A DNA stretch of 64,000 bases from Halalkalicoccus paucihalophilus (GCF_001593955.1 NZ_LTAZ01000005.1:334001-398000), one strand, 5' to 3'. Positions 16,920-26,744 are shown, numbered from the stretch's first letter. The notes: generated by a model not told the origin, from the letters alone. A program made the numbers and translations.

Positions 16920-18712
16920 GGGATCTCCCCGCTACCGTCCACGGAGAGCGCGGCCTCGAGCGACCCCGACGAACCGCGATGGGCCGCGAAGAGCCGTTCG
17001 TCCGCGCGGTCGAGGATCTCACGTGATAGCTGGGCGGTCTCCTCGTCGGGACCCGGATGCGGGACGAGCGCCTCCTTTTCAGGTTCGACGTCGATCAACA
17101 CGCTCTCCATCGAGCGAAGATCCTCCAAACTCCCGGCGAGTTCGTCGTTCGCGATCAGTCCAGCAGGTCGAACTCGTCGACGTCGCCGCCGTCGCCGTCG
17201 GAGAAGGAGGGGCGAGTCACCGAGGCGATCCAGTTTCGCTGCGGGAGTTCGACCTCGCGGGTGTCCTCGATCGAGACGATCTTCGCGTTCGAGGGGATAA
17301 AAAGCGAGACGGCGTTCAGGCTCGTGGTCTTTCCACTGGCGGTGCCACCCGCAAAGATCAGCGACTTGTGGTTCTCGATGCAGAGCTACAGGTAGGCCAT
17401 CTCCTCGAGCGAGAAGGTGTGCCAGTTGATCAGGTCGATCGGCGTGAACGGGACGTCCTTGAATTGCCGGATGGTGTAGTTGGTGCCGTGATCCGAGACC
17501 TCCCGGCCGAGGGTGAGTTGGGCGCGCGAGCCGTCGGGCAGGGTGGCGTCGACCTGCGGGCGGCGTTTGTGATTCCCTTGCCCGAGCGCTGGGCGAGTTT
17601 GATGACGAAGTCGTCGAGGCGCTCGCGGCCGTGATGGACGTTCGAGATGATCTGCTCGTAGTCGGTGTGATAGACGAAGACGGGCGAGTCGTAGCCATCG
17701 CACGAGATGTCCTCGACGTTGATGTCGTGTTTGATCGGATCGATGCGTTCGTAGCCGATGAAATCGCGCTTGAGGTAGTACAGTAGTTTCGTGATCTGCG
17801 CTTCGGTCACCGTCTCGGGGTCCTCCGCGAGGATCGCCGGTTCGGGACGGACGGGGTCGACCAGTGGGGGGTCTACCGTCTCCCCGCGCCCGAGAAGCGA
17901 TCGGACCCGACCGATCAGTCCCGCGGTTCGTCCCTCGGCCGAGCGACCGGCCGACTGACGCTCGACGAGCCCATACCGATCGAGCAGTCGGCGCGTCTCG
18001 CGCTCGATGACCGCCCGTCGCTCCCCCTCGTCGCCCTCGACCCGTACCTCATCATCGGTGTACTTGATCGCGATGCGGAGTTTGCCGGTGAGGAACTCCG
18101 TGAGGTCGCGCTCGATGGGGTTGCAGTACGGCTCGATGACGTAGTACTTCGTCTCGTTTTCCTTCCGGGAGCGAAAGAGGATCACGAACGAGTAGGGTTC
18201 GTTCACCCAGTAGCGTTCGACCTCCTCGAAGTGACGTTTCTTCCCCATCGGAACCGCCTTTTCGAGGTCGTAGCGCGTCGTGATCGTCGGCTTCCCCCGC
18301 GAAGAGAAGAAGGCGTCCTCGTCGAGGTCGGGATTCACGTCGACGGTTCGTTTCTCAACGAGAGTCGAAAGCGCGCTCGCGGCCGCCTCGCCCGAGCGAA
18401 GGGTCTCCTCCGTTCGCACGGGGAAAACCCCAGCAGTTCGGAGGGATCGAACGGGACCGGGTCCCCCGTGGAATCGAGCGGGACCGACCCGTCCGCCTCG
18501 TAGTAGTACTTCCGTTTGACGTGTTCCCACGTATAGCAGTCCTTGACGACGAGTCCGTCGGGGTCGAGGTAGGCGTTCAGTAGCCGTGCGTTCGTAGCGG
18601 CGATGGAAACCCCTTTCAGGGCATCCTCGGGACGATCCACGACGCTCGCGTCGGTGACCCTCGCCGGTGGGACGGGCCCCTGTACACTCCCGTCGGCATC
18701 GTCCGTCGACAT
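16916..18712 (-). pseudogene. TadA-like type IV pilus/secretion ATPase, multiply disrupted
   Basis: Pieces of one VirB11/TadA-like ATPase are spread over three frames. Piece 1 begins MSTDDADGSVQ at 18712 and runs to DPSELLGF. A frameshift near 18425 leads into piece 2 (VRTEETLRSGEA ... VYHTDYEQIISNVHHGRERLDDFVIKLAQRSGKGI). A second frameshift near 17570 leads to piece 3 (RRPQVDATLPDGSRAQLTLGREVSDHG ... SLEEMAYL), where TAG 17386-17388 replaces an expected Trp. Beyond it the Walker A GGTASGKTT and SIEDTREVELP are intact, then DEFDLL jumps at about 17158 to LIANDELAGSLEDL in another frame, so the Walker B region and the following part are deleted. The tail ends at 16916. Confidence 0.8.
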
Positions 18713-18876
18713 TGAATGTAGTGATAACACATATATAAAAAGTATTTCGGTCAGATACAAAATAAAAGGGAAGCATACCGATAGCCACCTCCTCATGACG
18801 GACTGAGCCGTCCTTGATGATTGTTCCTCTCGAAAACGGTTATGTGACTGAGATACTTACTATGAACTGAGTAAAG
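18713..18876. other. A/T-rich upstream region of the former tadA gene
   Basis: The first 70 bases after the lost gene's start are very A/T-rich on both strands (for example ATATATAAAAAGTATTT at about 18731-18747), fitting an old promoter for the minus-strand tadA. No protein-coding frame is convincing here. Confidence 0.4.
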
Positions 18877-18996
18877 ATGAGTCGAACACAGCACATGAAG
18901 AACGCGAGCGCAGCGATGGACGGCTACAGCGGCAGACCAACGGCGGATCACCCGCTCCGGTTCCGGGAGCTCCTGAGCCAACTCGTCGGGGAGTGA
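18877..18996 (+). CDS. possible 39-residue microprotein
   Basis: ATG 18877 to TGA 18994-18996 gives 39 residues: MSRTQHMKNASAAMDGYSG then RPTADHPLRFRELLSQLVGE. It is preceded by A/T-rich sequence (GAGATACTTACTATGAA) that could hold a promoter. The gap is otherwise empty, and GC-rich third positions are seen in most codons. I know no family for it. It may also be chance, or the end of a lost gene. Confidence 0.25.
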   Translation: MSRTQHMKNASAAMDGYSGRPTADHPLRFRELLSQLVGE

Positions 18997-19069
18997 TCGG
19001 AGGGTCGGATAGTTCGTCGGACCGCACAATAACTCGATTTTTCAGGCGACTCGATTGGAGGGGCACTAG

Positions 19070-19119
19070 CGTCACGGAGGGCGTGACGGGACTGCCGTAA
19101 GTGAACACGAACGGCAGTC
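19070..19119. repeat. two adjacent hairpins downstream of tRNA-Arg, one carrying a copy of the tRNA 3' end
   Basis: CGTCACG-5-CGTGACG at 19070-19088 and GACTGCCGT-12-ACGGCAGTC at 19090-19119 are perfect inverted repeats. The 13 bases GGGCGTGACGGGA at 19079-19091 exactly match 19157-19169, which encode the 3' end (acceptor and T stem) of the neighbouring tRNA-Arg. Such a copy is what integration at a tRNA leaves behind; alternatively the hairpins end the tRNA transcript. Confidence 0.6.
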
Positions 19120-19155
19120 AGAAACGTTGCTCGCATTCGCTCACAACAGAATCAG

Positions 19156-19228
19156 CGGGCGTGACGGGATTCGAACCCGTGGTCTGAAGGTTAGGAACCT
19201 TCCGCCCTATCCGCTAGGCCACACGCCC
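19156..19228 (-). tRNA. tRNA-Arg (CCT)
   Basis: The minus strand folds into a full cloverleaf: acceptor GGGCGTG/CACGCCC, D arm GCCT...GGGC, anticodon arm GAAGG-TTCCTAA-CCTTC with anticodon CCT, and T arm ACGGG-TTCGAAT-CCCGT. The discriminator is G (19156); CCA is not encoded. It reads the AGG codon. Confidence 0.95.
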
Positions 19229-19260
19229 TGTCGGTAGGTCGCGTGGGGAGGGAAAAACGG

Positions 19261-19587
19261 TTATCGGTTCTCGTCGGTCTCGGTTTCGAGTTCCGCTTCG
19301 GTGGAGGTCTCGGCGGTAGTGGTATCGGTAGCCGTCTCGCGCTCGTCGTCGGTACCGATCTCGGGTTCGGGTTCGTTCTCGGTCCGGGTCGCTCCCTCTC
19401 GCATCTCCTGGAGTTCTTGGTCGATCTCTTCGCGGCCTTTCTGGAACTCACCCATCGCCTGTCCGGTCGAACGGGCGAGTTTTGGGATCTTGTTCGCACC
19501 GAAGAGCAGGATCGCTATCAGGACGATCACTGCTAGTTCGATCCCGCCGGGGATCGGCCCGAACAGCGGGGCAAATTGTACTGTCAT
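19261..19587 (-). CDS. tatA: Sec-independent translocase TatA
   Basis: A 108-residue protein: one N-terminal membrane span (GGIELAVIVLIAILLFGANKIPKLARS), an amphipathic helix (TGQAMGEFQKGREEIDQEL), and an acidic Thr/Glu-rich tail. The FGANKIP(K) hinge is diagnostic of the TatA/Hcf106 family. TatA forms the pore-like part of the twin-arginine translocase, which exports folded proteins and is the main export route in haloarchaea. Substrates with RR signals in this window include the TAXI protein, halocyanin and Rieske protein. No tatC is adjacent. Confidence 0.92.
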   Translation of the reverse strand: MTVQFAPLFGPIPGGIELAVIVLIAILLFGANKIPKLARSTGQAMGEFQKGREEIDQELQEMREGATRTENEPEPEIGTDDERETATDTTTAETSTEAELETETDENR

Positions 19588-19680
19588 CCTAGTCGTTGAT
19601 ACCCACGTCTAAGTTATAGGCTTTTTGCTCGCTGCGCTCCGGATAAATGCTTATTTACGCCACCCCGGCCCAGGGTAGGT

Positions 19681-21603
19681 ATGAGCGTCACCGTAACCCT
19701 CCCCGACGGAGCCGAACTGTCCGTCGAGGCCGGTTCGACGGTCGAGGACGTCGCCTACGAGATCGGGCCCGGTCTCGGTCGCGACACCGTCGCCGGCGTC
19801 GTCGACGGCGAGTTCGTCGCCAAGGAACACCCCATCGAGGAGGACGTCGAAATCGAGATCGTCACCGAAAGCAGCGATGAGTACCTCGATGCGCTGAGAC
19901 ATTCGGCGGCCCACGTCTTCGCACAGGCACTGCAGCGACTCCACCCCGAGGCGACGCTTACCATCGGCCCGTGGACCGACGACGGGTTTTACTACGACGT
20001 CACCGGCGTCGAACTCGACGAGGCCGATCTGGAGGAGATCAGCGCCGAAGCAGAGGAAATCATCGAGGCGGACCTTCCCATCGAGCGCGTCGAGATGAGT
20101 CGTGAAGAGGCCTTCGAGTACTACGAGGACAACCCGTTCAAACGGGAGATCCTGGAGGAGGAAGCGGCCGGCGAGGACCCCGTCAGTTTCTACGAACAGG
20201 CGGAGTTCCGCGACCTCTGTCGGGGCCCGCACGTCGCCTCGACCGGCGAGATCGGCGGGTTCACGCTGCTCGAGATCTCGGGGGCCTACTGGCGCGGGAC
20301 CGAGGAAAACGAGATGTTGACTCGTGTGTACGGGACGGCGTTCCCTAACGAGTCCGAGCTAGAGGAATTCCTCGAGCGGCGCGAGCAGGCAAAAGAGCGC
20401 GACCACCGGAAGATCGGCCGCGAGATGGACCTCTTTTCGGTGCCCGACCACTCGCCGGGCTGTCCCCACTACCACCCCAACGGGATGACGATCCGTCGGG
20501 AGCTCGAGGAGTACATCCGCACGCAGAACGACGAGTTGGGTTACGAGGAGGTCCGGACGCCCGAACTCAACAAGGCCGAACTCTGGAAGCCGACGGGCCA
20601 CTACGAGACGTTCACCGCCGAGGGCGAGATGTTCGCCTGGGAGCAGGACGACACCGAGTACGGCCTGAAGCCGATGAACTGCGCGAACCACGCGTACATC
20701 TACGACCAGCAGGTCCGGTCCTACCGTGATCTGCCCGTTCGGTTCTCGGAGTTCGGCAACGTCTATCGCAACGAGCAGTCGGGCGAGCTTTCGGGACTGC
20801 TCAGAGTTCGAGGCATGACCCAAGACGACGGTCACGCGTTCATCCGAAAAGACCAGATACAAGGCGAGATTGTCGACGTGCTGGAAGCGATCGACGAAAT
20901 CCTCGGGCACTTCAACTTCGAGATGGAGTACGTACTGGAGACCCAAGGTGACAACGCGGTCGGGTCCGACCAGATCTGGCGTGAGGCGACCGACGCGCTC
21001 GGCGACGCGCTCGAATCGGAGGGGCTGACCTACGCTGTCGACGAGGGAGAGGCGGCCTTCTACGGCCCGAAGGTCGGTATCAACGCCGTCGACGCGCTCG
21101 GGCGGGAGTGGACCATCGGCACCGTCCAACTCGACTTCAACATCCCCGAGCGCCTCGATCTGACCTACACCGGCGAGGACAACGCCGAGCACCGCCCCGT
21201 GATGGTCCACCGCGCCCTGTTGGGAAGCTTCGAGCGGTTCATGGGCGTGATGATCGAGCACTTCGACGGGAACTTCCCGACGTGGCTCGCACCCGAACAG
21301 GTGCGGATCTTACCAATCAGCGACGACAACGTCGTCTACGCCGAGGAGATCCGGCGCGAACTCTCTGATTTCCGCGTCGGGATCGAGGACCGCTCGTGGA
21401 CCATCGGCAAGAAGATCCAAGCCGCCCACGACGACCGCGTCCCCTACATGCTGATCGTCGGGGGCAACGAGGAGGAGGCCGGAACGGTCTCGGTGCGCGA
21501 TCGCTTCGAGCGCGAGCGCGGGGACGTCTCGCCGAGCGAGCTCCGCGAGCACCTCGAAGGTGAGGTCGCCGAAAAACGGATCGAACCCGACTTCCTCGAG
21601 TGA
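19681..21603 (+). CDS. thrS: threonyl-tRNA synthetase (bacterial-type domain order)
   Basis: A 640-residue class II synthetase. Domains: TGS (1-61), editing domain with [11 protein letters not shown] and CRGPHVAS (about 65-225), catalytic core with motif 2 [26 protein letters not shown] and zinc ligand Cys in MNCANH, and C-terminal anticodon-binding domain (about 540-640). This TGS plus editing-domain layout is the bacterial/eukaryal one; many other archaea use a shorter DTD-like editing domain. It charges tRNA-Thr and clears mischarged Ser. Start ATG 19681 follows an A/T-rich promoter stretch. Confidence 0.95.
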   Translation: MSVTVTLPDGAELSVEAGSTVEDVAYEIGPGLGRDTVAGVVDGEFVAKEHPIEEDVEIEIVTESSDEYLDALRHSAAHVFAQALQRLHPEATLTIGPWTDDGFYYDVTGVELDEADLEEISAEAEEIIEADLPIERVEMSREEAFEYYEDNPFKREILEEEAAGEDPVSFYEQAEFRDLCRGPHVASTGEIGGFTLLEISGAYWRGTEENEMLTRVYGTAFPNESELEEFLERREQAKERDHRKIGREMDLFSVPDHSPGCPHYHPNGMTIRRELEEYIRTQNDELGYEEVRTPELNKAELWKPTGHYETFTAEGEMFAWEQDDTEYGLKPMNCANHAYIYDQQVRSYRDLPVRFSEFGNVYRNEQSGELSGLLRVRGMTQDDGHAFIRKDQIQGEIVDVLEAIDEILGHFNFEMEYVLETQGDNAVGSDQIWREATDALGDALESEGLTYAVDEGEAAFYGPKVGINAVDALGREWTIGTVQLDFNIPERLDLTYTGEDNAEHRPVMVHRALLGSFERFMGVMIEHFDGNFPTWLAPEQVRILPISDDNVVYAEEIRRELSDFRVGIEDRSWTIGKKIQAAHDDRVPYMLIVGGNEEEAGTVSVRDRFERERGDVSPSELREHLEGEVAEKRIEPDFLE

Positions 21604-21668
21604 TCGACCTGCGGTCCGCGCTGCTCGGAACCATCATAGTTATTAGCGGGTGATGAGCCCATAGGGAC

Positions 21669-22658
21669 ATGGTTCGAGACCAGACCGACCGGGTAGATCG
21701 TCGAACGTTCCTGAGTACGGCCGGTGCGGCCGGACTCGTCGGCCTCGCCGGCTGTGGCGGTGGTGGAGGCGGAGGCGGCGGGGGAGGCGGCGACGGGCCG
21801 CAGTTCGTGACCATCGGCACCGGCGGTACCGGCGGGGTCTACTACCCGCTCGGTGGCGGGATGGCCGACATCCTCAACCAGAACCTCGACGTCGAGGCGT
21901 CGGCGGAATCGACGGGTGCGAGCGTCGAGAACTGCCGGCTCGTCGCGAGCGAGGAGATGACGATGGCGCTCGCGCTCGGCAACTCCGTGTTGCTCGCGGT
22001 CAACGGCGAGGGCGACTTCGACGAGGCCCTCCCGTTGTCGGCGGCGTTCGGGGCCTACCAGAACGCGACCCAGGTCGTCGTCCCCGCGGACTCGCCGGTC
22101 CAGACGCTCGCGGACATGGAAGGGCTGACCGTCAGCGTTGGCGCGCCCGGGAGCGGTACCGAGGTCATCGCCGAGGAACTGCTCGGCGTCTACGGGCTCA
22201 CCTACGACGACATCGACGTACAGCGCCTCTCGTTTTCCGAGACCGCAAGCGCACTACAGGACGGCCAGATCGACGCCGGCTTCTGGAGCGTCGCCTACCC
22301 GGCCTCCTCGATTCAGGACCTGGCGAGCCAGCGAGCGATTCGGCTGATAGACTTCCCCGACGAGGAGATGAGCCAGATCACGAGCGAGTTCGACTACTAC
22401 AACGCGGCGACCGTCCCCGCCGGCACCTATCAGGGCGTCGAGGAGGACGTGCAGGTCCCCGGCGTGACCAACACGATGATCGTCCGCGAGGACATGAACG
22501 AGGACTCGGTCTACGACATCGTCGAGGCGATCTACACCAACCTCGACCAGCTCGCGGAGGTCCACCCCGCGGCCGAGCAGTTCGAGTCGACGGCCCGCGA
22601 GGCACCGATCGACCTGCATCCGGGTGCGGCACAGTACTTCGACGACGCCGGGCTCTGA
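21669..22658 (+). CDS. TAXI-family TRAP transporter solute-binding lipoprotein
   Basis: A 329-residue secreted protein. A Tat signal (VDRRTFLSTAGAAGLVGLAGC) ends in a lipobox, with Cys36 the expected lipid site, followed by an unbroken run of twelve glycines as a flexible tether. The mature part opens QFVTIGTGGTGGVYYPLGGGMADIL, the hallmark of TAXI solute receptors. It captures a small organic acid or amino acid outside and hands it to the fused permease encoded two genes later. Ligand unknown. Confidence 0.92.
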   Translation: MVRDQTDRVDRRTFLSTAGAAGLVGLAGCGGGGGGGGGGGGDGPQFVTIGTGGTGGVYYPLGGGMADILNQNLDVEASAESTGASVENCRLVASEEMTMALALGNSVLLAVNGEGDFDEALPLSAAFGAYQNATQVVVPADSPVQTLADMEGLTVSVGAPGSGTEVIAEELLGVYGLTYDDIDVQRLSFSETASALQDGQIDAGFWSVAYPASSIQDLASQRAIRLIDFPDEEMSQITSEFDYYNAATVPAGTYQGVEEDVQVPGVTNTMIVREDMNEDSVYDIVEAIYTNLDQLAEVHPAAEQFESTAREAPIDLHPGAAQYFDDAGL

Positions 22659-22659
22659 G

Positions 22660-23151
22660 ATGCGCCGCCGTCGAGTGCTCTCCGCGCTGGTGGGTGGTGC
22701 CCTCGTCTCCCCGCTGGTCGCGACGGACGTGACGGTGTTGCGACTGGCGGACCCACGGACCGGCGAGACGCTCGGCGTCGAACGTGTCGAGGAGGGCGAT
22801 CGATTCGCCATCCACTACGTCCACTCGTTCGACAAGACCCCGATTCGCGAGGTCTACGAGGTTCACGAGGAGGGAATCGTCCAGATACGCGAGGAGTTCG
22901 AGTACCACGCTATCGGGCTCGAGTACACCGAACGCAACCAGACGCGCGAGGACGGCTTTACGGTCCTGCACATGGACCGACGCCTCGACACCTTTACCGT
23001 CCGGGTGGCCAAGTACACCGATCAGACCCTGATCATCAACGGAGAGGAACGCCCGCTGTCGGCCTACACCGACGAGTGGGAGTCGATCCGATTCGCCGTC
23101 GAGCGGGTAAATTCCCTCCGATATCTCCACTACAGGCTACAGACGCTATGA
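22660..23151 (+). CDS. DUF1850 protein of the TAXI-TRAP operon
   Basis: A 163-residue protein with an N-terminal signal-like stretch (MRRRRVLSALVGGALVSPLV). IHYVHSFDKTPIREVYEV and EEFEYHAIGLEYTE are the DUF1850 core, a small family found almost only between TAXI receptors and fused TRAP permeases. It starts 1 bp after the receptor's stop codon and overlaps the permease start (ATGA at 23148-23151), so the three are one operon. Its role is not known; a periplasm-like helper or small subunit is inferred. Confidence 0.85.
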   Translation: MRRRRVLSALVGGALVSPLVATDVTVLRLADPRTGETLGVERVEEGDRFAIHYVHSFDKTPIREVYEVHEEGIVQIREEFEYHAIGLEYTERNQTREDGFTVLHMDRRLDTFTVRVAKYTDQTLIINGEERPLSAYTDEWESIRFAVERVNSLRYLHYRLQTL

Positions 23152-25142
23152 GCACGACCACTGAAACGAAAGCGACCGACGGACTGACAGACGCCGAGGA
23201 GAAACGGGGCCGGAACCTCCGAGGCAAGACGCGGATACTGGCGCTCTCAGTGGCAGTACTTGCGGGGCTGTACCACATCGCCATCGCGGGCTTCGGCACA
23301 CCCGGAGCGTTCATCAACCGCTCGATCCACCTGACGGCGGTGGTGATCCTCGCCCTCCTCTATTTCCCCGCGCGGGCCGCCGACACGGACCGCGTGCCGT
23401 GGTACGACTGGCTGCTCCTAGCCGTTGGCGTTCCGAGCACGCTCTACATCGCGTATGCGGTTCGCTTCGGGACGCTCGCCCAGCGTTCGGGCTCGCCCCT
23501 GCCGCGGGACCTCGTCTTCGGCGCGATCGCTATTCTCCTCGTTCTGGAGATCACCCGCCGGGCGACCGGACGGGCGCTACCAATCATCGGCTTTGCTTTC
23601 CTCGCGTACGCCTACTACGGCCGGCTGATGCCCGGCCCGCTCATCCACCGGGGCTACGACATCGACCGCATCATCGCCCACTCGTATCTCACCACGGAGG
23701 GGATCTTCGGCATCCCGCTAGGGGTGAGCGCGACGTTCGTCGTCGTCTTCATCATCCTCGGGGCCTTTCTGGAGGTGACCGGCGTCGGCGACTGGTTCAT
23801 CGATCTGGCCTACGGGGCGACCGGCTGGACTACCGGCGGGCCCGCGAAGACATCGGTGCTCGCGAGCGGCTTCATGGCCAGCCTCAACGGGAGTGCGGTC
23901 GCTAACGCGGCGACGACCGGCGCGTTTACCATCCCGCTGATGAAACGCAGCGGCTTCGAGGACCGGTATGCCGCCGCCGTCGAGTCCGCTGCCTCCTCCG
24001 GCGGGCAGATCATGCCGCCGGTGATGGGTGCCGGCGCCTTCATCATGTCCGCGTGGACAGGAATCAGCTACGTCACCATCATCGCGGCGGCGGCCATCCC
24101 TGCACTACTGTACTTCCTCGGCGTCGGTGCCGCGGTCCACTTCCGCGCGAAACAACAGGGTCTCGAGGGCGTCGATCGGAGCGAACTACCCGATCCCTGG
24201 CACCTGCTGCGAACCGGCGCGCACTTCACGATCCCGCTGATCGCGCTCGTCTGGATGCTGGTCGCGGGCTACTCGGCGATGCTCGCGGCGTTCGTCGCCA
24301 TCCTCCTGACGACCGTCGTCGCGATCCCGCTGTCTTCGGCCCGCGAGTTCGCGGGGGCGCTCCCGCGGGGCGACGTCGACACCCTCACCCGACTCTCCGG
24401 CGCTGCGGGCGTCGCCGCCGTCAACGCGCTGGATCGCGGGATGCGCATGACCATCGTCGTCGCGGCGGCGTGTGCGACCGCCGGCCTCGTCGTCGGGGTC
24501 GTCACGCTCACGGGGCTGGGACTGAAGTTCAGTTCGCTGATCACGACCGCCTCGGGCGGGATCGTCATCGTCGCGCTGGTGTTGACGATGATCACCTCGA
24601 TCATCCTCGGGATGGGGCTGCCGACGACCGCCGCCTACGTCGTGCTGGCGGCGCTGGGCGCGCCCGCGCTCACCGCGCTGGGCGTCGAACTGCTCGCCGC
24701 CCACCTCTTCATCTTCTACTTCGGGATCATCAGCGCGATTACTCCGCCGATCATGCTCGCGGTGTTCACCACGAGCAGCATCGCCGAGTCCGATCCCTGG
24801 AAGACCGGCTTCACCGCGGTCAACCTCGCGGCAGCGGGCTTTCTCGTTCCCTACCTGTTCGTGCTGGGCCCGGAACTCCTGTTGATCGGCGAGACGACCG
24901 CTATCGTCACGGGCGTCGTCACCGCGGTCATCGGTGTCGTGGCCCTCTCGGCGGGCACGCAGGGCTACTTCTACGCGCCGACCCACCTGCTCGAACGGGT
25001 GGCGCTGGTCGCGGGCGCGGTGGCGCTCATCTATCCGGGGACGACGGCCGATCTCGTGGGACTGGCCGTCATCGCCGCCGTGTTCCTCCGCCAGTACGTC
25101 ACGGTGCGCCGGGGCGCGACGCCCGCCACGAGCGCGAACTGA
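23148..25142 (+). CDS. TRAP transporter fused permease (4TM plus 12TM)
   Basis: A 664-residue membrane protein combining the small DctQ-like and the large DctM-like subunits, as usual for TAXI systems. Conserved DctM stretches include SGFMASLNGSAVANAATTGAFTIPLM, SSGGQIMPPVMGAGAFIM, IILGMGLPTTAAYVVLA and FYFGIISAITPPIMLAVF. It drives uptake with an ion gradient, taking solute from the TAXI lipoprotein. Start ATG 23148 overlaps the stop of the DUF1850 gene. Confidence 0.93.
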   Translation: MSTTTETKATDGLTDAEEKRGRNLRGKTRILALSVAVLAGLYHIAIAGFGTPGAFINRSIHLTAVVILALLYFPARAADTDRVPWYDWLLLAVGVPSTLYIAYAVRFGTLAQRSGSPLPRDLVFGAIAILLVLEITRRATGRALPIIGFAFLAYAYYGRLMPGPLIHRGYDIDRIIAHSYLTTEGIFGIPLGVSATFVVVFIILGAFLEVTGVGDWFIDLAYGATGWTTGGPAKTSVLASGFMASLNGSAVANAATTGAFTIPLMKRSGFEDRYAAAVESAASSGGQIMPPVMGAGAFIMSAWTGISYVTIIAAAAIPALLYFLGVGAAVHFRAKQQGLEGVDRSELPDPWHLLRTGAHFTIPLIALVWMLVAGYSAMLAAFVAILLTTVVAIPLSSAREFAGALPRGDVDTLTRLSGAAGVAAVNALDRGMRMTIVVAAACATAGLVVGVVTLTGLGLKFSSLITTASGGIVIVALVLTMITSIILGMGLPTTAAYVVLAALGAPALTALGVELLAAHLFIFYFGIISAITPPIMLAVFTTSSIAESDPWKTGFTAVNLAAAGFLVPYLFVLGPELLLIGETTAIVTGVVTAVIGVVALSAGTQGYFYAPTHLLERVALVAGAVALIYPGTTADLVGLAVIAAVFLRQYVTVRRGATPATSAN

Positions 25143-25241
25143 ACACCCTCGTTCGATCCGTTTTCACACATCCGACCCAGCGAATCACGACCACCAGTCC
25201 GGAACCGCTAAACGACTGCCTTTCGACCACTCACACAACGA

Positions 25242-26744
25242 ATGCGATTGGCACCGACACAGGCGGCGGTCCTCGAGGCGGCCAGTGCCACCGAGGATCG
25301 CACGATAGAACGGCTCGCCGAGGAACTCGGCGAAAAACCCGAGACCGTCACCGGGGCGGTCTTCGCCCTCGAAGAGGAGGGACTGCTCGACGTTTCGGAG
25401 GAGGAGATCGAGGGTGTCTCGCTCACCGAGGAGGGCGAGACGTACGTCGAGATGGGGCTACCCGAGCGCCGGCTCTACGAGACCGCCCTCGAACTCGACG
25501 CCGACGAGGAGCCCGTCTCGATGGGCGAGGTCATCGGACGCTCCGGTTTGGAGGGCTCGGAAGTCGACATCGCGCTGTCGAACTACGCCCGGAAGGGGTA
25601 TGGTGAGATCGACTCGGGCGAACTCTCGGCGACCGCGGGTCGAGAGGAGGACGAGGAAGCCGACGCGCTGGCGCTGATCGCGGCCGAAGAGCCCGTAACC
25701 GACGAGTCGGTCCTCGACGACCTCACTCGACGTGATCTCGTCGCCCGGCGCGAGTCGACGGTTCGCTCGGTGACGGTGACAGAGGAGGGCGTCACCGCGC
25801 TGATGGAGGGGATCGAGGAGAGCGAGACCGTCGGCCAGATCACCCCCGAGCTGCTCACGACCGGCGAGTGGGAGGCGGTAGAATTCGCCGAGTACAACGT
25901 CGAGGCCGACGCCGCCGAGGTAGTGGGAGGAAAGAAACACGTCCTGCGCCAGACTGCCGACCGCGTGAAGGACGTTCTGGTGGGAATGGGTTTCGAGGAG
26001 ATGGACGGCCCGCACGTCGATTCGGAGTTCTGGATCAACGACGCGCTGTTCATGCCCCAGGACCACCCCGCCCGAACCCACTGGGACCAGTTCGCGCTCG
26101 AAAAACCGGAAGAGATGGACAACCTGCCCGAGGACCTCCTCGACCGCGTGCGCTCGGCCCATTTGGAAGGGGTCGGCGAGGACGGCGAGGGCTATCACTC
26201 GCCGTGGACCGAGGAGGTCGCCCGCGGGATGGATCTGCGCGGCCACACCACCTCGCTGTCGATGCGATACCTCTCGGGCGAGGCGGTGGGTGACCTCGAA
26301 CCGCCTCAGCGATATTTCTCGGTCGAGAAAGTGTACCGGAACGACACGCTGGATCCGACCCACCTGCTGGAGTTCTTCCAGATCGAGGGGTGGGTGATGG
26401 CTGAGGACCTCTCGGTACGCGACCTGAAGGGCACGTTCACCGAGTTCTACGAGCGCTTCGGCATCACCGACCTCCAGTTCAAACCCCACTACAACCCCTA
26501 TACCGAACCGAGCTTCGAACTGTTCGGCCATCACCCCGAGACGGGCGAACTGATCGAGATCGGCAACTCGGGGATGTTTCGTCCCGAGGTGCTCGAACCG
26601 CTCGGCGTGGAGTGTGACGTGATGGCGTGGGGACTCGCGCTCGAACGCCTCGCGATGCTGATCACGGGCGCGGAGGACATCCGCGACCTGCACGGAACCC
26701 TCGCTGACATCGAGTTCCTCCGGAACGCGGAGGTGATCTACTGA
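25242..26744 (+). CDS. pheS: phenylalanyl-tRNA synthetase alpha subunit
   Basis: A 500-residue class II synthetase subunit of archaeal length. The N-terminal part (1-200) carries winged-helix tRNA-binding units (APTQAAVLEAASATEDRTIERLAEELG). The catalytic core has motif 2 like EKVYRNDTLDPTHLLEFFQIEGWV and motif 3 like ECDVMAWGLALERLAML. Together with PheT it charges tRNA-Phe as an alpha2beta2 complex. Its stop overlaps the pheT start (TGATG), so translation is coupled. Confidence 0.95.
   Translation: MRLAPTQAAVLEAASATEDRTIERLAEELGEKPETVTGAVFALEEEGLLDVSEEEIEGVSLTEEGETYVEMGLPERRLYETALELDADEEPVSMGEVIGRSGLEGSEVDIALSNYARKGYGEIDSGELSATAGREEDEEADALALIAAEEPVTDESVLDDLTRRDLVARRESTVRSVTVTEEGVTALMEGIEESETVGQITPELLTTGEWEAVEFAEYNVEADAAEVVGGKKHVLRQTADRVKDVLVGMGFEEMDGPHVDSEFWINDALFMPQDHPARTHWDQFALEKPEEMDNLPEDLLDRVRSAHLEGVGEDGEGYHSPWTEEVARGMDLRGHTTSLSMRYLSGEAVGDLEPPQRYFSVEKVYRNDTLDPTHLLEFFQIEGWVMAEDLSVRDLKGTFTEFYERFGITDLQFKPHYNPYTEPSFELFGHHPETGELIEIGNSGMFRPEVLEPLGVECDVMAWGLALERLAMLITGAEDIRDLHGTLADIEFLRNAEVIY

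Noticed and set aside
16916..18712. tadA breaks as sequencing errors
   Set aside because: Two frameshifts, a nonsense codon and a large internal deletion in one gene, beside a truncated partner gene, are far more than error would give while neighbours are clean.
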